Source: UBA4416 sp040389965 (GTDB taxonomy: Bacteria; Bacteroidota; Bacteroidia; B-17B0; Aurantibacillaceae). Taken from it: a stretch of 64,000 nt of DNA. Shown one piece after another: positions 51,962 through 61,271 of the stretch. Made by a program: the position numbers and the translations under genes. Numbering within the stretch: the stretch's first letter is position 1; each line of letters begins with the position of its first letter. Under the pieces are notes generated by a model. It was not told the DNA's origin. It did not search any database and saw nothing but the letters and a program-made list of their open reading frames with translations. The DNA lies in assembly GCA_040389965.1 (NCBI GenBank), contig JAZJZF010000018.1:16161-80160 (forward strand), written 5' to 3'.

Positions 51962-53476
51962 TTAAATATTCCTAATCTTATTGATCACATAAGGGTGTCC
52001 GAAAATTTCACTACAGGTAACGGCGGCACTTACCGTAACCCCCATCACACCATGCAAATTAAGGCTTTGGCCGGTTAAAAATAAATTACTGATTTTGGTA
52101 CGCGGCGTTATAAACGATTTTAAAGGCTCCCTGTAATCTTTAATCACACCATAGAGTGTTCCATCCCTTGAACCGATATAATCGCGGTAGGTGATAGGTG
52201 TTGCGCAGGTATAGGATTGTATATTAGACCTGAGTCCGGGTAATCGTTCTTCTAAAACATCCAGTATTTTTTCTGCTTTCTCAAATTTAAATAATTCGTA
52301 GTCGTCGCCCCTGTATGAAACATTATTAGGAATAATATTTTTAGTATCCATCCATTTGGCACATTCATCATAACGCATATAGGCCATCGCCGTATAATTT
52401 TCGGTATAGTCCGGATGTTTCGAAGATGTAGTGCCAAATAAACCAACCGTTTCGGGCCATGTCAATTCCGTGTAATCTGCTCCCGACCATATATCGGGCT
52501 GAGTACAATGGTAAATATTATGGTTAAGATGCGGCATGCTTTTAGGTTTGGTAACCACATTAATTAAAAACGAGGATATGGTATTTTCCATAGCGTGTAT
52601 CCTGTTTTTATACGCCGGCCGCAATTGTGGCCCATCTACCATATCAATGGTTTTAGAAAGATCAATACCCGAAATAAATAATTTGGCCTCTACAAACTCC
52701 CCATTGCTTAATTCCACAGCCTTTATTTCGTTTCCTTTAAAATGAAAACGAATCGCCTCGCTGTAATTAAACACATCGCCACCCATTTGCTTAATGTTGT
52801 TGGTCATTATTTTAGCAATTTGTGAGCTCCCGTCAACACAGCGGTAAGAACTTTCGATGTAAGAATTTACTACCAGTGCGTGAACATAAAAGGGTGTGCG
52901 GCCTTCCATGCCGGCATACAGCATATTACTGCCGCTAATAACCTGTTGCAGTTTGCGATCAGAAAATATAGAATTAATCACCGTTTTTGAATCGATCTCT
53001 AAAAACCATGCACTGGTCAGGTCTTTCTTTTCGTCCGATAAATTAAATAAGGGAAACGCGGCACAAACTTCTTTTACCTTAGCAATATAGGTTTTAAGCG
53101 CTTCCCGCTCGTGAGGAAAAATCTCAGCAAGCTTTTCAATAAAATTATCGTAGCCCTGTGCATGAGGATAATGCTTTTCATCCCCTTTAAAAGAAATAAT
53201 ATCGTATCCGTTTTCGTCGAGCTTTTGTAATTTAAGGTCTTTCATTAAGCCAAAATACTTAAAGTACATATTAAGATTTTGCCCTTCGTCAAGCCCACCA
53301 ATATAATGCACTCCTGTATCAAAAATAGCTTTATCTCTGCTGTAAATCTGTAATGATCCACCAACCTGCCTGTTTTTTTCAAGTACACACACTTTCATGC
53401 CTTCCTTTGCAAGAATAAAAGCTGAACATAGTCCACCAAGGCCACTACCTATAACAACTGCATCGTATTTCTCCAT
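51962..53476 (-). CDS. FAD-dependent oxidoreductase, phytoene desaturase/retinol saturase-like (CrtI family)
   Basis: 504 residues. The N-terminal dinucleotide fold 'DAVVIGSGLGGLCSAFILAK' and 'GMKVCVLEKNRQVGGSLQIY' are typical of the CrtI/RetSat family. The C-terminal FAD-contact block is 'NLFLTGQSLNLHGVMGVTVS'. The protein is closer to all-trans-retinol 13,14-reductase-like members than to dedicated carotenoid desaturases. No other carotenoid gene is nearby. It reduces or desaturates an isoprenoid or lipid; the exact substrate is open. Confidence 0.85.
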   Translation of the reverse strand: MEKYDAVVIGSGLGGLCSAFILAKEGMKVCVLEKNRQVGGSLQIYSRDKAIFDTGVHYIGGLDEGQNLNMYFKYFGLMKDLKLQKLDENGYDIISFKGDEKHYPHAQGYDNFIEKLAEIFPHEREALKTYIAKVKEVCAAFPLFNLSDEKKDLTSAWFLEIDSKTVINSIFSDRKLQQVISGSNMLYAGMEGRTPFYVHALVVNSYIESSYRCVDGSSQIAKIMTNNIKQMGGDVFNYSEAIRFHFKGNEIKAVELSNGEFVEAKLFISGIDLSKTIDMVDGPQLRPAYKNRIHAMENTISSFLINVVTKPKSMPHLNHNIYHCTQPDIWSGADYTELTWPETVGLFGTTSSKHPDYTENYTAMAYMRYDECAKWMDTKNIIPNNVSYRGDDYELFKFEKAEKILDVLEERLPGLRSNIQSYTCATPITYRDYIGSRDGTLYGVIKDYREPLKSFITPRTKISNLFLTGQSLNLHGVMGVTVSAAVTCSEIFGHPYVINKIRNI

Positions 53477-53629
53477 AGTTTAATGATGTAAGTATAATAA
53501 AAATCCTGCAAATATGTGTCAAAATTCAAGCCCACTTCTCATAAGTTTCAGTAAAAATTAATGGTTAAATTTCTGAATAAGAGTGCGGAATTCTAAGCTT
53601 ATTATTATATTTAGAATTATTTAGTTTTA

Positions 53630-56098
53630 ATGAGCAAAAAACGTTACTTATTTTATAGTTTACTACTTTTTCTGTTCGCCTTTGCTGGTTTTGCGCAGTC
53701 TTATACCATTAGTGGAAAGGTTTTCGATTCCGAATCAAAGGAACCATTACCCTTTGTACCCGTTATTATTAAAGGAACAACCATAGGAGCCACTACCGAT
53801 TTCGATGGCAATTACTCTATTACAACTGCTGTTCAGGGCGATTCTATCGTTGCGAGCTACGTTAGCTACCAAAAAATTTCCAGGGCTATTAAAAAAGGCG
53901 AAAATCAGTCTGTTAACCTTCCCATGGTTTTGCAGGGCGTTAATCTACTCGAGGTAGTTGTAAAAGCCGGCGAAAATCCTGCGCATCGCATCATCAGAAA
54001 TGTTATTGCCAATAAAAAATTTAATAATAAACGTCGTCTGGATGCCTACCAGTACGAAACCTACAATAAAGTGGAGTTTGACCTGAACCGTATTCCCAAA
54101 GAAATGCGCGAACGTAAATTGTTCAAACCCATCAAATTTGTGTTTGATAATGTGGATAGTATTAACTCAGGTGAAAAACCTTCTCTGCCCATATTTATCA
54201 CCGAATCCTTATCCGATTTTTATTTCAGGAGTAATCCTAACCTTAAAAAAGAAGTGATCAAAGCCAGTAAAATTACAGGAATCGAAAATACGAGTATTGC
54301 TTCGGTAATGGGCGATATGTACCAGAATATTAATGTTTACGAAAACAATATATTAGTATTTAATAAAGAGTTCGCCAGCCCTATCTCCGATAACGGATTT
54401 TTTTATTATAAATATTACCTCGAGGATAGTTTATTTATTGGCAATAGCTGGTGTTATCAAATCCGTTTTAAAGCAAAACGTCCGCAGGAACTATGTTTCA
54501 GTGGTAACATGTGGATAGCTGATTCTACCTGGGCTGTAAAGCGTTTAGAAATGAGTATTCCAAAAGATGCCAATATTAATTTTATCAATGCAGCAAACAT
54601 TGTTCAGGAATTTAAACGCATCGATAGCACCTGGATGCTTAGTAAAGACAGACTAGTCATAGATTTTTCGGTAAACCAAAAACAAGTGGGGGTGTATGGC
54701 CGCAAAACAACATCCTATATGGATTTTGTGATTAACCAGCCTAAAGAGACAAAGTTTTATGAGTTCGGAGATAAGATCATTATGGAAGATTCTGCTTCCT
54801 TACACACAGATGAATTCTGGGATAAGAACAGACATGATAGTTTATCGACCCGCGAAAAAAGAATCTATCATATGATCGATACGATCAAAACATTACCGAT
54901 CTACAAAACCTGGGTCGATATATTTACCATTTTTGTATCGGGCTACAAAGTGGTTAATAATTTTGAAATAGGCCCTTATTTTAATTTAATTAGCTACAAT
55001 AGGGTAGAAGGCCCCCGTGTTAGGTTTGGAGGCCGCACAAGCAGCAAATTTAGTCGCTGGTATGAGTTGGATGGTTATGTAGCTTATGGGTTTAAAGACG
55101 AAAAATTTAAATACAGTGTAGGTTTTAAGACATTTATTTCCAAAAAGCCACACAGGCAATTGGTGGGCATGACCTATAAAAGCGATTACGAAATTTTAGG
55201 GCAAAGCCAAAACGGATTTTCGCAGGATAATATTTTTGCCTCGCTCCTCCGTATCAGTCCATTAACCAATCTAACCCGCGTTGATCAAACCTTTGTATGG
55301 TATGAAAGAGAATGGGCAGAAGGGCTATCGTCGAAAATCACCTTGATTGGCCGCACCATTACACCTTTAATTTTGAATAGCTATAAGTATTATAAACCTG
55401 ATGGAAGTGTTCACACAAAAGAGAACATCCGTAATACGGAAGTAAGGGTAAATATCCGTTTTGCACATAAAGAAAAATTTATCAGTGGCGATTTTACACG
55501 AATCAGTCTGGGCACGAGATGGCCGGTGTTTCAGGTCAATTACTCAAAGTCATTGCAAAATGCATTTCGTGGCGAATATAATTATCAGAAAGTGGCATTT
55601 AACCTGAGCGATAGGGTGCGATTGAGTTCCCTGTTAGGGTATACAGATTATATGGCGGAAGTAGGTAAGATCTATGGTGCCGTGCCTTATCCATTAATGG
55701 AGCTGCATGGTGGTAACGAAACGTATGTCTACGATTACATGGCCTACAATATGATGAAATACTATGAATTTGCAAGTGATAAGTATGCTTCTATTGGTGT
55801 GTTTCATCACTTTGAAGGTTTGCTGTTCAATAAAATTCCTCTAATAAGAAAATTAAAATGGAGAGAAGTGGTTACCTGTAAAGCCCTTTGGGGAAGTGTG
55901 AACGATCGTAACAGGAATACCCTTATTTTCCCTACAACCCTTCATGCTTTGGGTAACGAGCCTTATGTGGAAATGAGTGCAGGTATCGAGAACATTTTTA
56001 AAATTTTCAGGGTGGATGCCTTATGGCGTACTACTTACAAAAGGCCTAAAGCCATTGATAATTTTGGAGTAAAATTCGGATTTCAACTCACCTTCTAG
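53630..56098 (+). CDS. DUF5686 outer-membrane protein with carboxypeptidase-like regulatory domain
   Basis: 822 residues. A signal peptide ('FLFAFAGFAQS') is followed by a CarboxypepD_reg-like plug domain (about 24-105, 'TISGKVFDSESKEPLPFVPV', 'GATTDFDGNYSI'). A long region with predicted beta-barrel strands runs to the end ('RVRFGGRTSSKFSRWYELDG', 'DNFGVKFGFQLTF', terminal Phe). This layout is like TonB-dependent receptors but without the TonB plug proper. It sits in the outer membrane; function is unknown. Confidence 0.88.
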   Translation: MSKKRYLFYSLLLFLFAFAGFAQSYTISGKVFDSESKEPLPFVPVIIKGTTIGATTDFDGNYSITTAVQGDSIVASYVSYQKISRAIKKGENQSVNLPMVLQGVNLLEVVVKAGENPAHRIIRNVIANKKFNNKRRLDAYQYETYNKVEFDLNRIPKEMRERKLFKPIKFVFDNVDSINSGEKPSLPIFITESLSDFYFRSNPNLKKEVIKASKITGIENTSIASVMGDMYQNINVYENNILVFNKEFASPISDNGFFYYKYYLEDSLFIGNSWCYQIRFKAKRPQELCFSGNMWIADSTWAVKRLEMSIPKDANINFINAANIVQEFKRIDSTWMLSKDRLVIDFSVNQKQVGVYGRKTTSYMDFVINQPKETKFYEFGDKIIMEDSASLHTDEFWDKNRHDSLSTREKRIYHMIDTIKTLPIYKTWVDIFTIFVSGYKVVNNFEIGPYFNLISYNRVEGPRVRFGGRTSSKFSRWYELDGYVAYGFKDEKFKYSVGFKTFISKKPHRQLVGMTYKSDYEILGQSQNGFSQDNIFASLLRISPLTNLTRVDQTFVWYEREWAEGLSSKITLIGRTITPLILNSYKYYKPDGSVHTKENIRNTEVRVNIRFAHKEKFISGDFTRISLGTRWPVFQVNYSKSLQNAFRGEYNYQKVAFNLSDRVRLSSLLGYTDYMAEVGKIYGAVPYPLMELHGGNETYVYDYMAYNMMKYYEFASDKYASIGVFHHFEGLLFNKIPLIRKLKWREVVTCKALWGSVNDRNRNTLIFPTTLHALGNEPYVEMSAGIENIFKIFRVDALWRTTYKRPKAIDNFGVKFGFQLTF

Positions 56099-56148
56099 TA
56101 ATTACATAAGTTCACAAATTTTATCATTTCCATTGGAGTTTCTTTAAC

Positions 56149-56156
56149 TATATTTG
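56149..56156 (+). promoter_or_regulatory. Candidate -7 promoter box (TATATTTG) of lptB
   Basis: An exact TAnnTTTG match 16 bases before the ATG at 56173, in the 74-base gap after DUF5686. No TTTG stands at the usual -33 distance. Confidence 0.5.
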
Positions 56157-56172
56157 ATGTCACAAACAGAGT

Positions 56173-56898
56173 ATGATTCTTCGTTCAGAAAACTTAGTCA
56201 AAAAATATAAAAACCGTACAGTAGCCAATAACGTTAGTGTGCAGGTGCAGCAAGGCGAAATTGTTGGTTTGCTTGGTCCCAATGGTGCCGGTAAAACCAC
56301 CTCTTTCTATATGATTGTAGGAATGGTAAAGCCTAATTCGGGCAAGATATTTTTAGATGATAAGGATATAACCAGCGAACCTATGTACAAGCGTGCACAG
56401 CTTGGCGTTGGGTATTTGCCACAGGAAGCCTCCGTATTTCGTAAATTAAGCATCGAAGATAATTTAAGAGCAGTGTTAGAAATGACAAAGCTTACCAAAG
56501 CAGAACAGGCACATAAAGTAGAAAGTCTGTTGGATGAATTTGCCTTGCATCATGTTCGCAAAAATTTAGGCGATCAGTTATCAGGTGGGGAAAGAAGACG
56601 TACAGAGATTGCACGTGCTCTGGCTACCGATCCCAAATTTATTCTATTGGATGAACCTTTCGCAGGGGTTGATCCCATTGCCGTAGAGGACATCCAAAGT
56701 GTAGTGCGTAAACTAAAAGATAAAAATATTGGCATTTTGATTACCGATCATAACGTGCACGAAACGTTAAACATTACAGACAGAACCTATTTGCTGTATG
56801 CCGGAGAAGTTATTAAATCGGGTAGTGCAGAGGATCTAGCTAATGATGAGATGGTAAGAAAAGTTTACCTCGGTAATAATTTCGAACTCAGGAAATAA
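56173..56898 (+). CDS. lptB: LPS export ABC transporter ATP-binding protein LptB
   Basis: 241 residues. Walker A is 'GLLGPNGAGKTTSFYMIVG', the signature 'DQLSGGERRRTEIARAL', Walker B 'FILLDEPFAGVDPIA', and the switch histidine in 'ILITDHNVHET'. 'LGVGYLPQEASVFRKLSIED' is the LptB-specific stretch. It powers extraction of lipopolysaccharide from the inner membrane with LptF/LptG (not in this window). The preceding gene is an outer-membrane DUF5686 protein; a link is possible but not shown. Confidence 0.95.
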   Translation: MILRSENLVKKYKNRTVANNVSVQVQQGEIVGLLGPNGAGKTTSFYMIVGMVKPNSGKIFLDDKDITSEPMYKRAQLGVGYLPQEASVFRKLSIEDNLRAVLEMTKLTKAEQAHKVESLLDEFALHHVRKNLGDQLSGGERRRTEIARALATDPKFILLDEPFAGVDPIAVEDIQSVVRKLKDKNIGILITDHNVHETLNITDRTYLLYAGEVIKSGSAEDLANDEMVRKVYLGNNFELRK

Positions 56899-56915
56899 AA
56901 TAAACCCTTTTGAAT

Positions 56916-56937
56916 AGCCGCTATAAGCGGCTTTTTT
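56916..56937 (+). terminator. Terminator after lptB
   Basis: AGCCGC (56916-56921) and GCGGCT (56927-56932) form a six-base GC-rich stem with a five-base loop, followed by five further T. It lies 17 bases after the lptB stop. Confidence 0.85.
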
Positions 56938-56951
56938 AGGAGTCTTTTTAA

Positions 56952-56969
56952 TTTTAGATTCATCTAAAA
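56952..56969. promoter_or_regulatory. Palindromic operator of the mntR-mntH operon (probable MntR/DtxR-type box)
   Basis: TTTTAGAT-TC-ATCTAAAA is a perfect 8-base inverted repeat with a 2-base centre. It ends one base before the -33 element of the mntR promoter. The 18-base form with TTTAG/CTAAA arms resembles DtxR/MntR-family operators, so autoregulation by the encoded regulator is the obvious reading. Confidence 0.7.
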
Positions 56970-56970
56970 A

Positions 56971-57001
56971 TTTGTTTCGATTAATAAAATTATTACATTT
57001 G
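56971..57001 (+). promoter_or_regulatory. Promoter of the mntR-mntH operon (TTTG-N19-TACATTTG)
   Basis: TTTG at 56971-56974 and TACATTTG at 56994-57001 are separated by exactly 19 bases and match both halves of the Bacteroidota promoter consensus (TTTG, 19-21 bases, TAnnTTTG). The GTG start at 57006 follows after only 4 bases, which implies a leaderless or almost leaderless transcript. Confidence 0.8.
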
Positions 57002-57005
57002 TGCC

Positions 57006-57689
57006 GTGGAAAATTCAGGATTTACACATACAGAACAGAATTACATTAAGGCTATTTTCAAAATCCAGGAAATAACCAGTAAAAAAACGGTGTCTACCAA
57101 CGATATTGCAGATCGCTTATTTACACAGCCGGCTACCGTTACAGATATGATCAAGCGCCTGGCCGAGAAAAAAATCGTTACCTATAAAAAATACTATGGT
57201 GTGCACCTTACGGCAAAAGGCGAAAAAATTGCGCTCGATATTATCCGTAAGCACCGTCTTTGGGAAGTATTTCTGGTAAATAAACTCAATTTTAAATGGG
57301 ACGAAGTACACGACATTGCCGAGCAACTGGAGCATATTAACAGTGATGAACTTATTGTAAAGCTCGACGATTTTTTAGGTAATCCTAAATTTGATCCGCA
57401 CGGCGATGCCATTCCCGATAAACATGGCAAAATGAGCTCTGCCGATTCTGTGCCTTTAAGCTCCATAACCAAAAAGCAAAGCTGTGTGTTTTGCGGAGTT
57501 GCAAATCATGAAGCGCGTTTTTTGCAATACCTCGATTCTTTAAAATTAAATATAGGAACTACCATTCATGTAGAGTCTATTAATAGTTTTGATTCCTCTT
57601 ATAAAGTAAAAATTAATAAAAAGCAATCTGAGTTTTTCAGTGCTCAGATAGCGTCTTATATTTTAGTGCAACCTGTTAATGGAAAATAA
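57006..57689 (+). CDS. mntR: Manganese/iron-dependent transcriptional repressor (MntR/DtxR family)
   Basis: 227 residues, GTG start. Winged helix: 'HTEQNYIKAIFKIQEI', 'TQPATVTDMIKRLAEKKIV' and 'YKKYYGVHLTAKGEKIA'. The dimerisation and metal-binding part has 'HRLWEVFLVNKLNFKWDEVH', 'AEQLEHINSDELI' and 'DPHGDAIPDK'. A C-terminal FeoA/SH3-like domain is present, as in longer DtxR proteins. It overlaps the mntH start by 11 bases, so regulator and transporter are coupled. The palindrome at 56952-56969 is the likely binding site. Manganese is favoured as the effector because of the MntH partner, but iron cannot be excluded. Confidence 0.92.
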   Translation: MENSGFTHTEQNYIKAIFKIQEITSKKTVSTNDIADRLFTQPATVTDMIKRLAEKKIVTYKKYYGVHLTAKGEKIALDIIRKHRLWEVFLVNKLNFKWDEVHDIAEQLEHINSDELIVKLDDFLGNPKFDPHGDAIPDKHGKMSSADSVPLSSITKKQSCVFCGVANHEARFLQYLDSLKLNIGTTIHVESINSFDSSYKVKINKKQSEFFSAQIASYILVQPVNGK

Positions 57690-59544
57690 TTCTCACAGAT
57701 CTCTGGGCGAAGTCAATGGCTCCGTGAATACCTCTTCCAAAGGCGGTTACAGGAAGCTGTTTGCCTTTTTGGGTCCGGCCTATATGATCAGTGTAGGTTA
57801 TATGGATCCGGGCAATTGGGCTACAGATATTGAGGGTGGAAGCAAATTCGGCTATAGTCTCATCTGGGTTTTGGTAATGAGCAACCTTATTGCTTTGTTA
57901 TTGCAAAGCCATTGCGTGCGCCTTGGTATCGTATCCGGAAGAGATTTGGCCCAGGCATCAAAAGACCATTACTCCAAATTCATCAACTTTTTCTTATACA
58001 TCCTTGCCGAGGTAGCCATAGCTGCCTGTGATCTTGCCGAAGTAGTGGGGATGGCTATTGGGATCCATTTATTATTTCCATCGGTATCTATTCTCACCGG
58101 TGTATGTATTACCGTATTAGACAGTTTCATTTTATTGTTTTTATTAAATGCGGGTATCCGGAAACTGGAAGCGTTTATTATTTCACTGGTAGGTATTATT
58201 GGCGTTTCATTTTTAATTCAACTCATCATTGCCAAACCCGATATCGTAGAGATTTCCAAAGGTTTAATTCCGGGTCTTGCCAATGAAGATGCCTTGTATG
58301 TTGCTATTGGTATTATAGGAGCAACCGTTATGCCTCATAACCTATACCTGCATTCATCGCTGGTGCAAACCCGGCAATTTGAACGAACACCTGTCGAAAT
58401 TAAAAAAGCTATCCGGTTCAATATTATTGATAGCGCGGTGGCCCTGAACCTTGCCTTGTTTGTAAATGCTGCCATTTTAATTATTGCAGCCAGTACTTTT
58501 TTTAATACCGGTGTCGAAGTTACAGAAATTCAGGATGCTCATAAAATGCTGGCGCCCATGCTGGGAAGTACCTTAGCGCCTTTATTATTTGCGATTGCTT
58601 TGATTGCCGCAGGTCAAAGCTCTACTGTAACCGGAACCCTGGCAGGACAAATTATAATGGAAGGTTACCTGAACCTCCGCTTACAGCCGTGGATCAGGCG
58701 TTTACTGACGCGATTGATTGCCATTGTTCCTGCGTTTTTAACGATCTATTATTTAGGGGAAGAAAAAACAGGAGACCTTTTAGTGCTTAGCCAGGTAATA
58801 CTTAGTCTGCAATTAGGTTTTGCTATCATACCTCTGATCCATTTTGTAAGTAACAAAAAACGCATGGGAGAATTTACCATTCCTATGTGGCAAAAAATAG
58901 CCTCCTGGCTCGCTGTATCAGTGATCGTATTTTTAAACTGCCAGTTAATTTTCTTTAAAGTTCGCGATTGGCTGTTAACTTCAGAACATCCTTTTTGGAT
59001 TGGTTTACTTGTGATTCCATTTATGGCTTTGTGCTTTGGGATCCTGTTATTTATCATGTTTGAACCTCTGTTCAAAAAATCAAAACAGAACGGACGCTCT
59101 CATTTTCATGGTGATTTTACAAAAATAGTTTTCGAAGATCCCAAACCCTATAATACCATTGCGGTTACAGTTGATTTTAGCCACAGCGATCATAAGGCCA
59201 TAAACAGGGCTATGCAGCTTGGCGGTAAAAATGCAAACTACCTCTTAATTCATATTCTGGAAAGTACAACTGCTGTTATGTATGGTGAGCAAACCAATGA
59301 TAATGAGCGTAACGAAGACACTGAAAATTTGCTGGCATACGAAAATCAATTATTGGCAAGAGGTTATAAATGCACCACACAATTAGGATTCGGAAATCCT
59401 AAAAATGTTATTCCTGAACTTGTAAAAGAAGCCGATTTACTGGTTATGGGAACACATGGGCATAAAACCTTCAAAGACCTTTTATTTGGTACAACCGTTG
59501 AAAGTGTAAGGCATAAAATAACCGTGCCTTTAGTGCTGGTATAA
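57679..59544 (+). CDS. mntH: Nramp-type manganese/iron transporter fused to a C-terminal universal stress domain
   Basis: 621 residues. The first roughly 460 form an 11-helix Nramp transporter with the metal-site motif Asp43-Pro-Gly-Asn46 ('YMDPGNWATDIEGGS') and 'IGATVMPHNLYLHSSLVQTR' in helix 6. Residues about 490-621 form a UspA domain ('IAVTVDFSHSDHKAINRA') with the nucleotide-binding pattern G-x2-G-x9-G-[ST] in 'MGTHGHKTFKDLLFGTTVES'. It imports Mn(II) or Fe(II) with protons. The cytoplasmic Usp domain may sense ATP or adjust transport. It overlaps mntR by 11 bases. Confidence 0.93.
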   Translation: MENNSHRSLGEVNGSVNTSSKGGYRKLFAFLGPAYMISVGYMDPGNWATDIEGGSKFGYSLIWVLVMSNLIALLLQSHCVRLGIVSGRDLAQASKDHYSKFINFFLYILAEVAIAACDLAEVVGMAIGIHLLFPSVSILTGVCITVLDSFILLFLLNAGIRKLEAFIISLVGIIGVSFLIQLIIAKPDIVEISKGLIPGLANEDALYVAIGIIGATVMPHNLYLHSSLVQTRQFERTPVEIKKAIRFNIIDSAVALNLALFVNAAILIIAASTFFNTGVEVTEIQDAHKMLAPMLGSTLAPLLFAIALIAAGQSSTVTGTLAGQIIMEGYLNLRLQPWIRRLLTRLIAIVPAFLTIYYLGEEKTGDLLVLSQVILSLQLGFAIIPLIHFVSNKKRMGEFTIPMWQKIASWLAVSVIVFLNCQLIFFKVRDWLLTSEHPFWIGLLVIPFMALCFGILLFIMFEPLFKKSKQNGRSHFHGDFTKIVFEDPKPYNTIAVTVDFSHSDHKAINRAMQLGGKNANYLLIHILESTTAVMYGEQTNDNERNEDTENLLAYENQLLARGYKCTTQLGFGNPKNVIPELVKEADLLVMGTHGHKTFKDLLFGTTVESVRHKITVPLVLV

Positions 59545-59551
59545 AGCCCGG

Positions 59552-60019
59552 TTATTTTTTCGAACGCTCCAGGATATTCTTTTCATAAATAGACATCCAG
59601 TCTTTCGGAGTCATTTTTTGAACCAGTTCAGCGATTAATTCGTAAGGAATCTGATCCATCTTCTTAAAGCGGATGCAGCCTTTCCCCATATCAAGCTTTG
59701 TTTTGGAATGTTTAGAGTATTCTGCAACAAACCACTCCAATAACTTGGGGTTTGCGTAAATTCCCATATGATGCAGGGCAATATAGTTTTTTTGAGAGGC
59801 AATACTTATAAAAGGCAATGCTATTTTAGGATCGCAATGATACCCTGCCGGATAGAGTTTATGTGGAACTACATAACCGATCATGCCATAGCCCATGCCT
59901 TCTTCAAAACCTTTAGGAATATTTTTAAGAATGGTATCCCTTAGTTTGGTAAAAGGAGCCACTCTTTCGGCCGGTAATTCACTCATGTATTCTTTTGGAG
60001 TTTTGCTGTGTGATTGCAT
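59552..60019 (-). CDS. DUF1801 domain-containing protein
   Basis: 155 residues from the ATG at 60019; the frame is open upstream to 60091 but that part lies inside the bestrophin gene end. DUF1801 blocks: 'YMSELPAERVAPFTKLRDTI', 'EEGMGYGMIGYVVPHKLYP', 'PFISIASQKNYIALHHMGIY' and 'GKGCIRFKKMDQIP'. The fold is a small alpha/beta cytoplasmic domain; function is not known. It is convergent with mntH with only 7 bases between stops. Confidence 0.85.
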   Translation of the reverse strand: MQSHSKTPKEYMSELPAERVAPFTKLRDTILKNIPKGFEEGMGYGMIGYVVPHKLYPAGYHCDPKIALPFISIASQKNYIALHHMGIYANPKLLEWFVAEYSKHSKTKLDMGKGCIRFKKMDQIPYELIAELVQKMTPKDWMSIYEKNILERSKK

Positions 60020-60038
60020 GTGTCTTAATTTAACTGGG

Positions 60039-61037
60039 TTATAATAAAATATTATTAACGGGAGTAATTGCAGGCGGAATGTCACTTTCATCCAACATTT
60101 CTCTCAGGTCAATTTCTATAGTGCGGCTAATGTTAGAAATAGGAACATCATTTGCACTGCCTTCAAAAGGATTTTCGGTAGATTCCCCAATACGTTCCAT
60201 CACATAAAATACCCAGCCAACAATTAAAGAGCAAGGTACTGTGACCCATATAAATTCTTCGCCAAGATCTTTGGTGAGTTTTGCAAATTCCTGCAAAATA
60301 CCAAATGGCAGCATACTGATAAATAAACGGATAAACATTTGGTTGATGGTAGCAAACTGTCTTGGATAAGGAAAATTTTTAATCCGTTCAGATTTCCCTT
60401 GCAGATCATACAGGCTGGTGAGGGTACGTTCGAGCTCAATAAAATCAAATTCTGATAATTTCCCTGCTTCTTTTAATAGTCTTAAATGTTTCGATTGCAG
60501 ACTAATAATTTGTGTGGCTCTGTTTTTTTTCCCGAGTACATAATGGCGTTCTTCATCCGTCATATATTTTTTTAATTCTTCCTCCAAAGGTGTTTCTCTT
60601 TCCGGAACTTTATAATGTTTGGCATATTCTGCATTGCTTTTTAATTCCATGTTTTCCCATACGCGTTTTTCACGCATTTGGTATCTCAGAGCCGTAAGCC
60701 ATGCCAGATGTCGGTATACCAAATCTGTAATATCTTCTTTACTTCCGTTAATGGTATCTTTTGTTAAAATACCCCATGATCTGCTCACATTAATAATGCC
60801 TCCCCATATCTGGCGTGCTTCCCAAAGGCGGTTATAAGTTTGGGTATTTTTAAAACCTATCAAAAAGGCTGCAGCTGTACCAACCAGGGCAATGGCAACC
60901 CATGGAATAACAAGCCACTTTACGTCCAAAAAATAATATAAGGCTGTTGGAATGGCAGCAACTATTGTAAAAAGGCATATGTCTCTGCGCGTCCAGTAAA
61001 TAACTTCGCCAAGTGTGAATCGTCTTCCTGCGTGCAT
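60039..61037 (-). CDS. Bestrophin family channel-like protein
   Basis: 332 residues. N-terminal membrane region with two hydrophobic hairpins ('ICLFTIVAAIPTALYYFL', 'VALVGTAAAFLIGF'), then 'NTQTYNRLWEARQIWGGIIN', the bestrophin hallmark, and a second membrane pair around residues 230-275. The 'ESTENPFEGSANDVPIS' block near the C-terminus is the region that forms the calcium-clasp-like acidic segment in the family. Prokaryotic bestrophins form pentameric ion channels. The start ATG at 61037 fits well. Ion choice cannot be told. Confidence 0.88.
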   Translation of the reverse strand: MHAGRRFTLGEVIYWTRRDICLFTIVAAIPTALYYFLDVKWLVIPWVAIALVGTAAAFLIGFKNTQTYNRLWEARQIWGGIINVSRSWGILTKDTINGSKEDITDLVYRHLAWLTALRYQMREKRVWENMELKSNAEYAKHYKVPERETPLEEELKKYMTDEERHYVLGKKNRATQIISLQSKHLRLLKEAGKLSEFDFIELERTLTSLYDLQGKSERIKNFPYPRQFATINQMFIRLFISMLPFGILQEFAKLTKDLGEEFIWVTVPCSLIVGWVFYVMERIGESTENPFEGSANDVPISNISRTIEIDLREMLDESDIPPAITPVNNILL

Positions 61038-61271
61038 AAATGAGTTCTTTAGAAAATTAAATAAGTGATTTGTTTAAAAGAGGCGGTACAGTATAAACGT
61101 AAAAGTATTAAATATTTTTAGATCCCAAATATGGATTATATAAGCAGCCTGTTATTTGGAAATGTTAAATAATGAGACCGGAATTTAAGGCAGTTTCTGA
61201 GAGGTATAAAATTAGATAAAACCAATTTTTTAATCTTAAAATTTCCCTTACTTTGCAGTAAAATTGAAGCA

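Noticed and set aside
61038..61271. Gene or riboswitch in the 234-base divergent gap
   Set aside because: No frame, hairpin or exact TAnnTTTG box could be supported on either strand. It is AT-rich and probably holds only the two divergent promoters.
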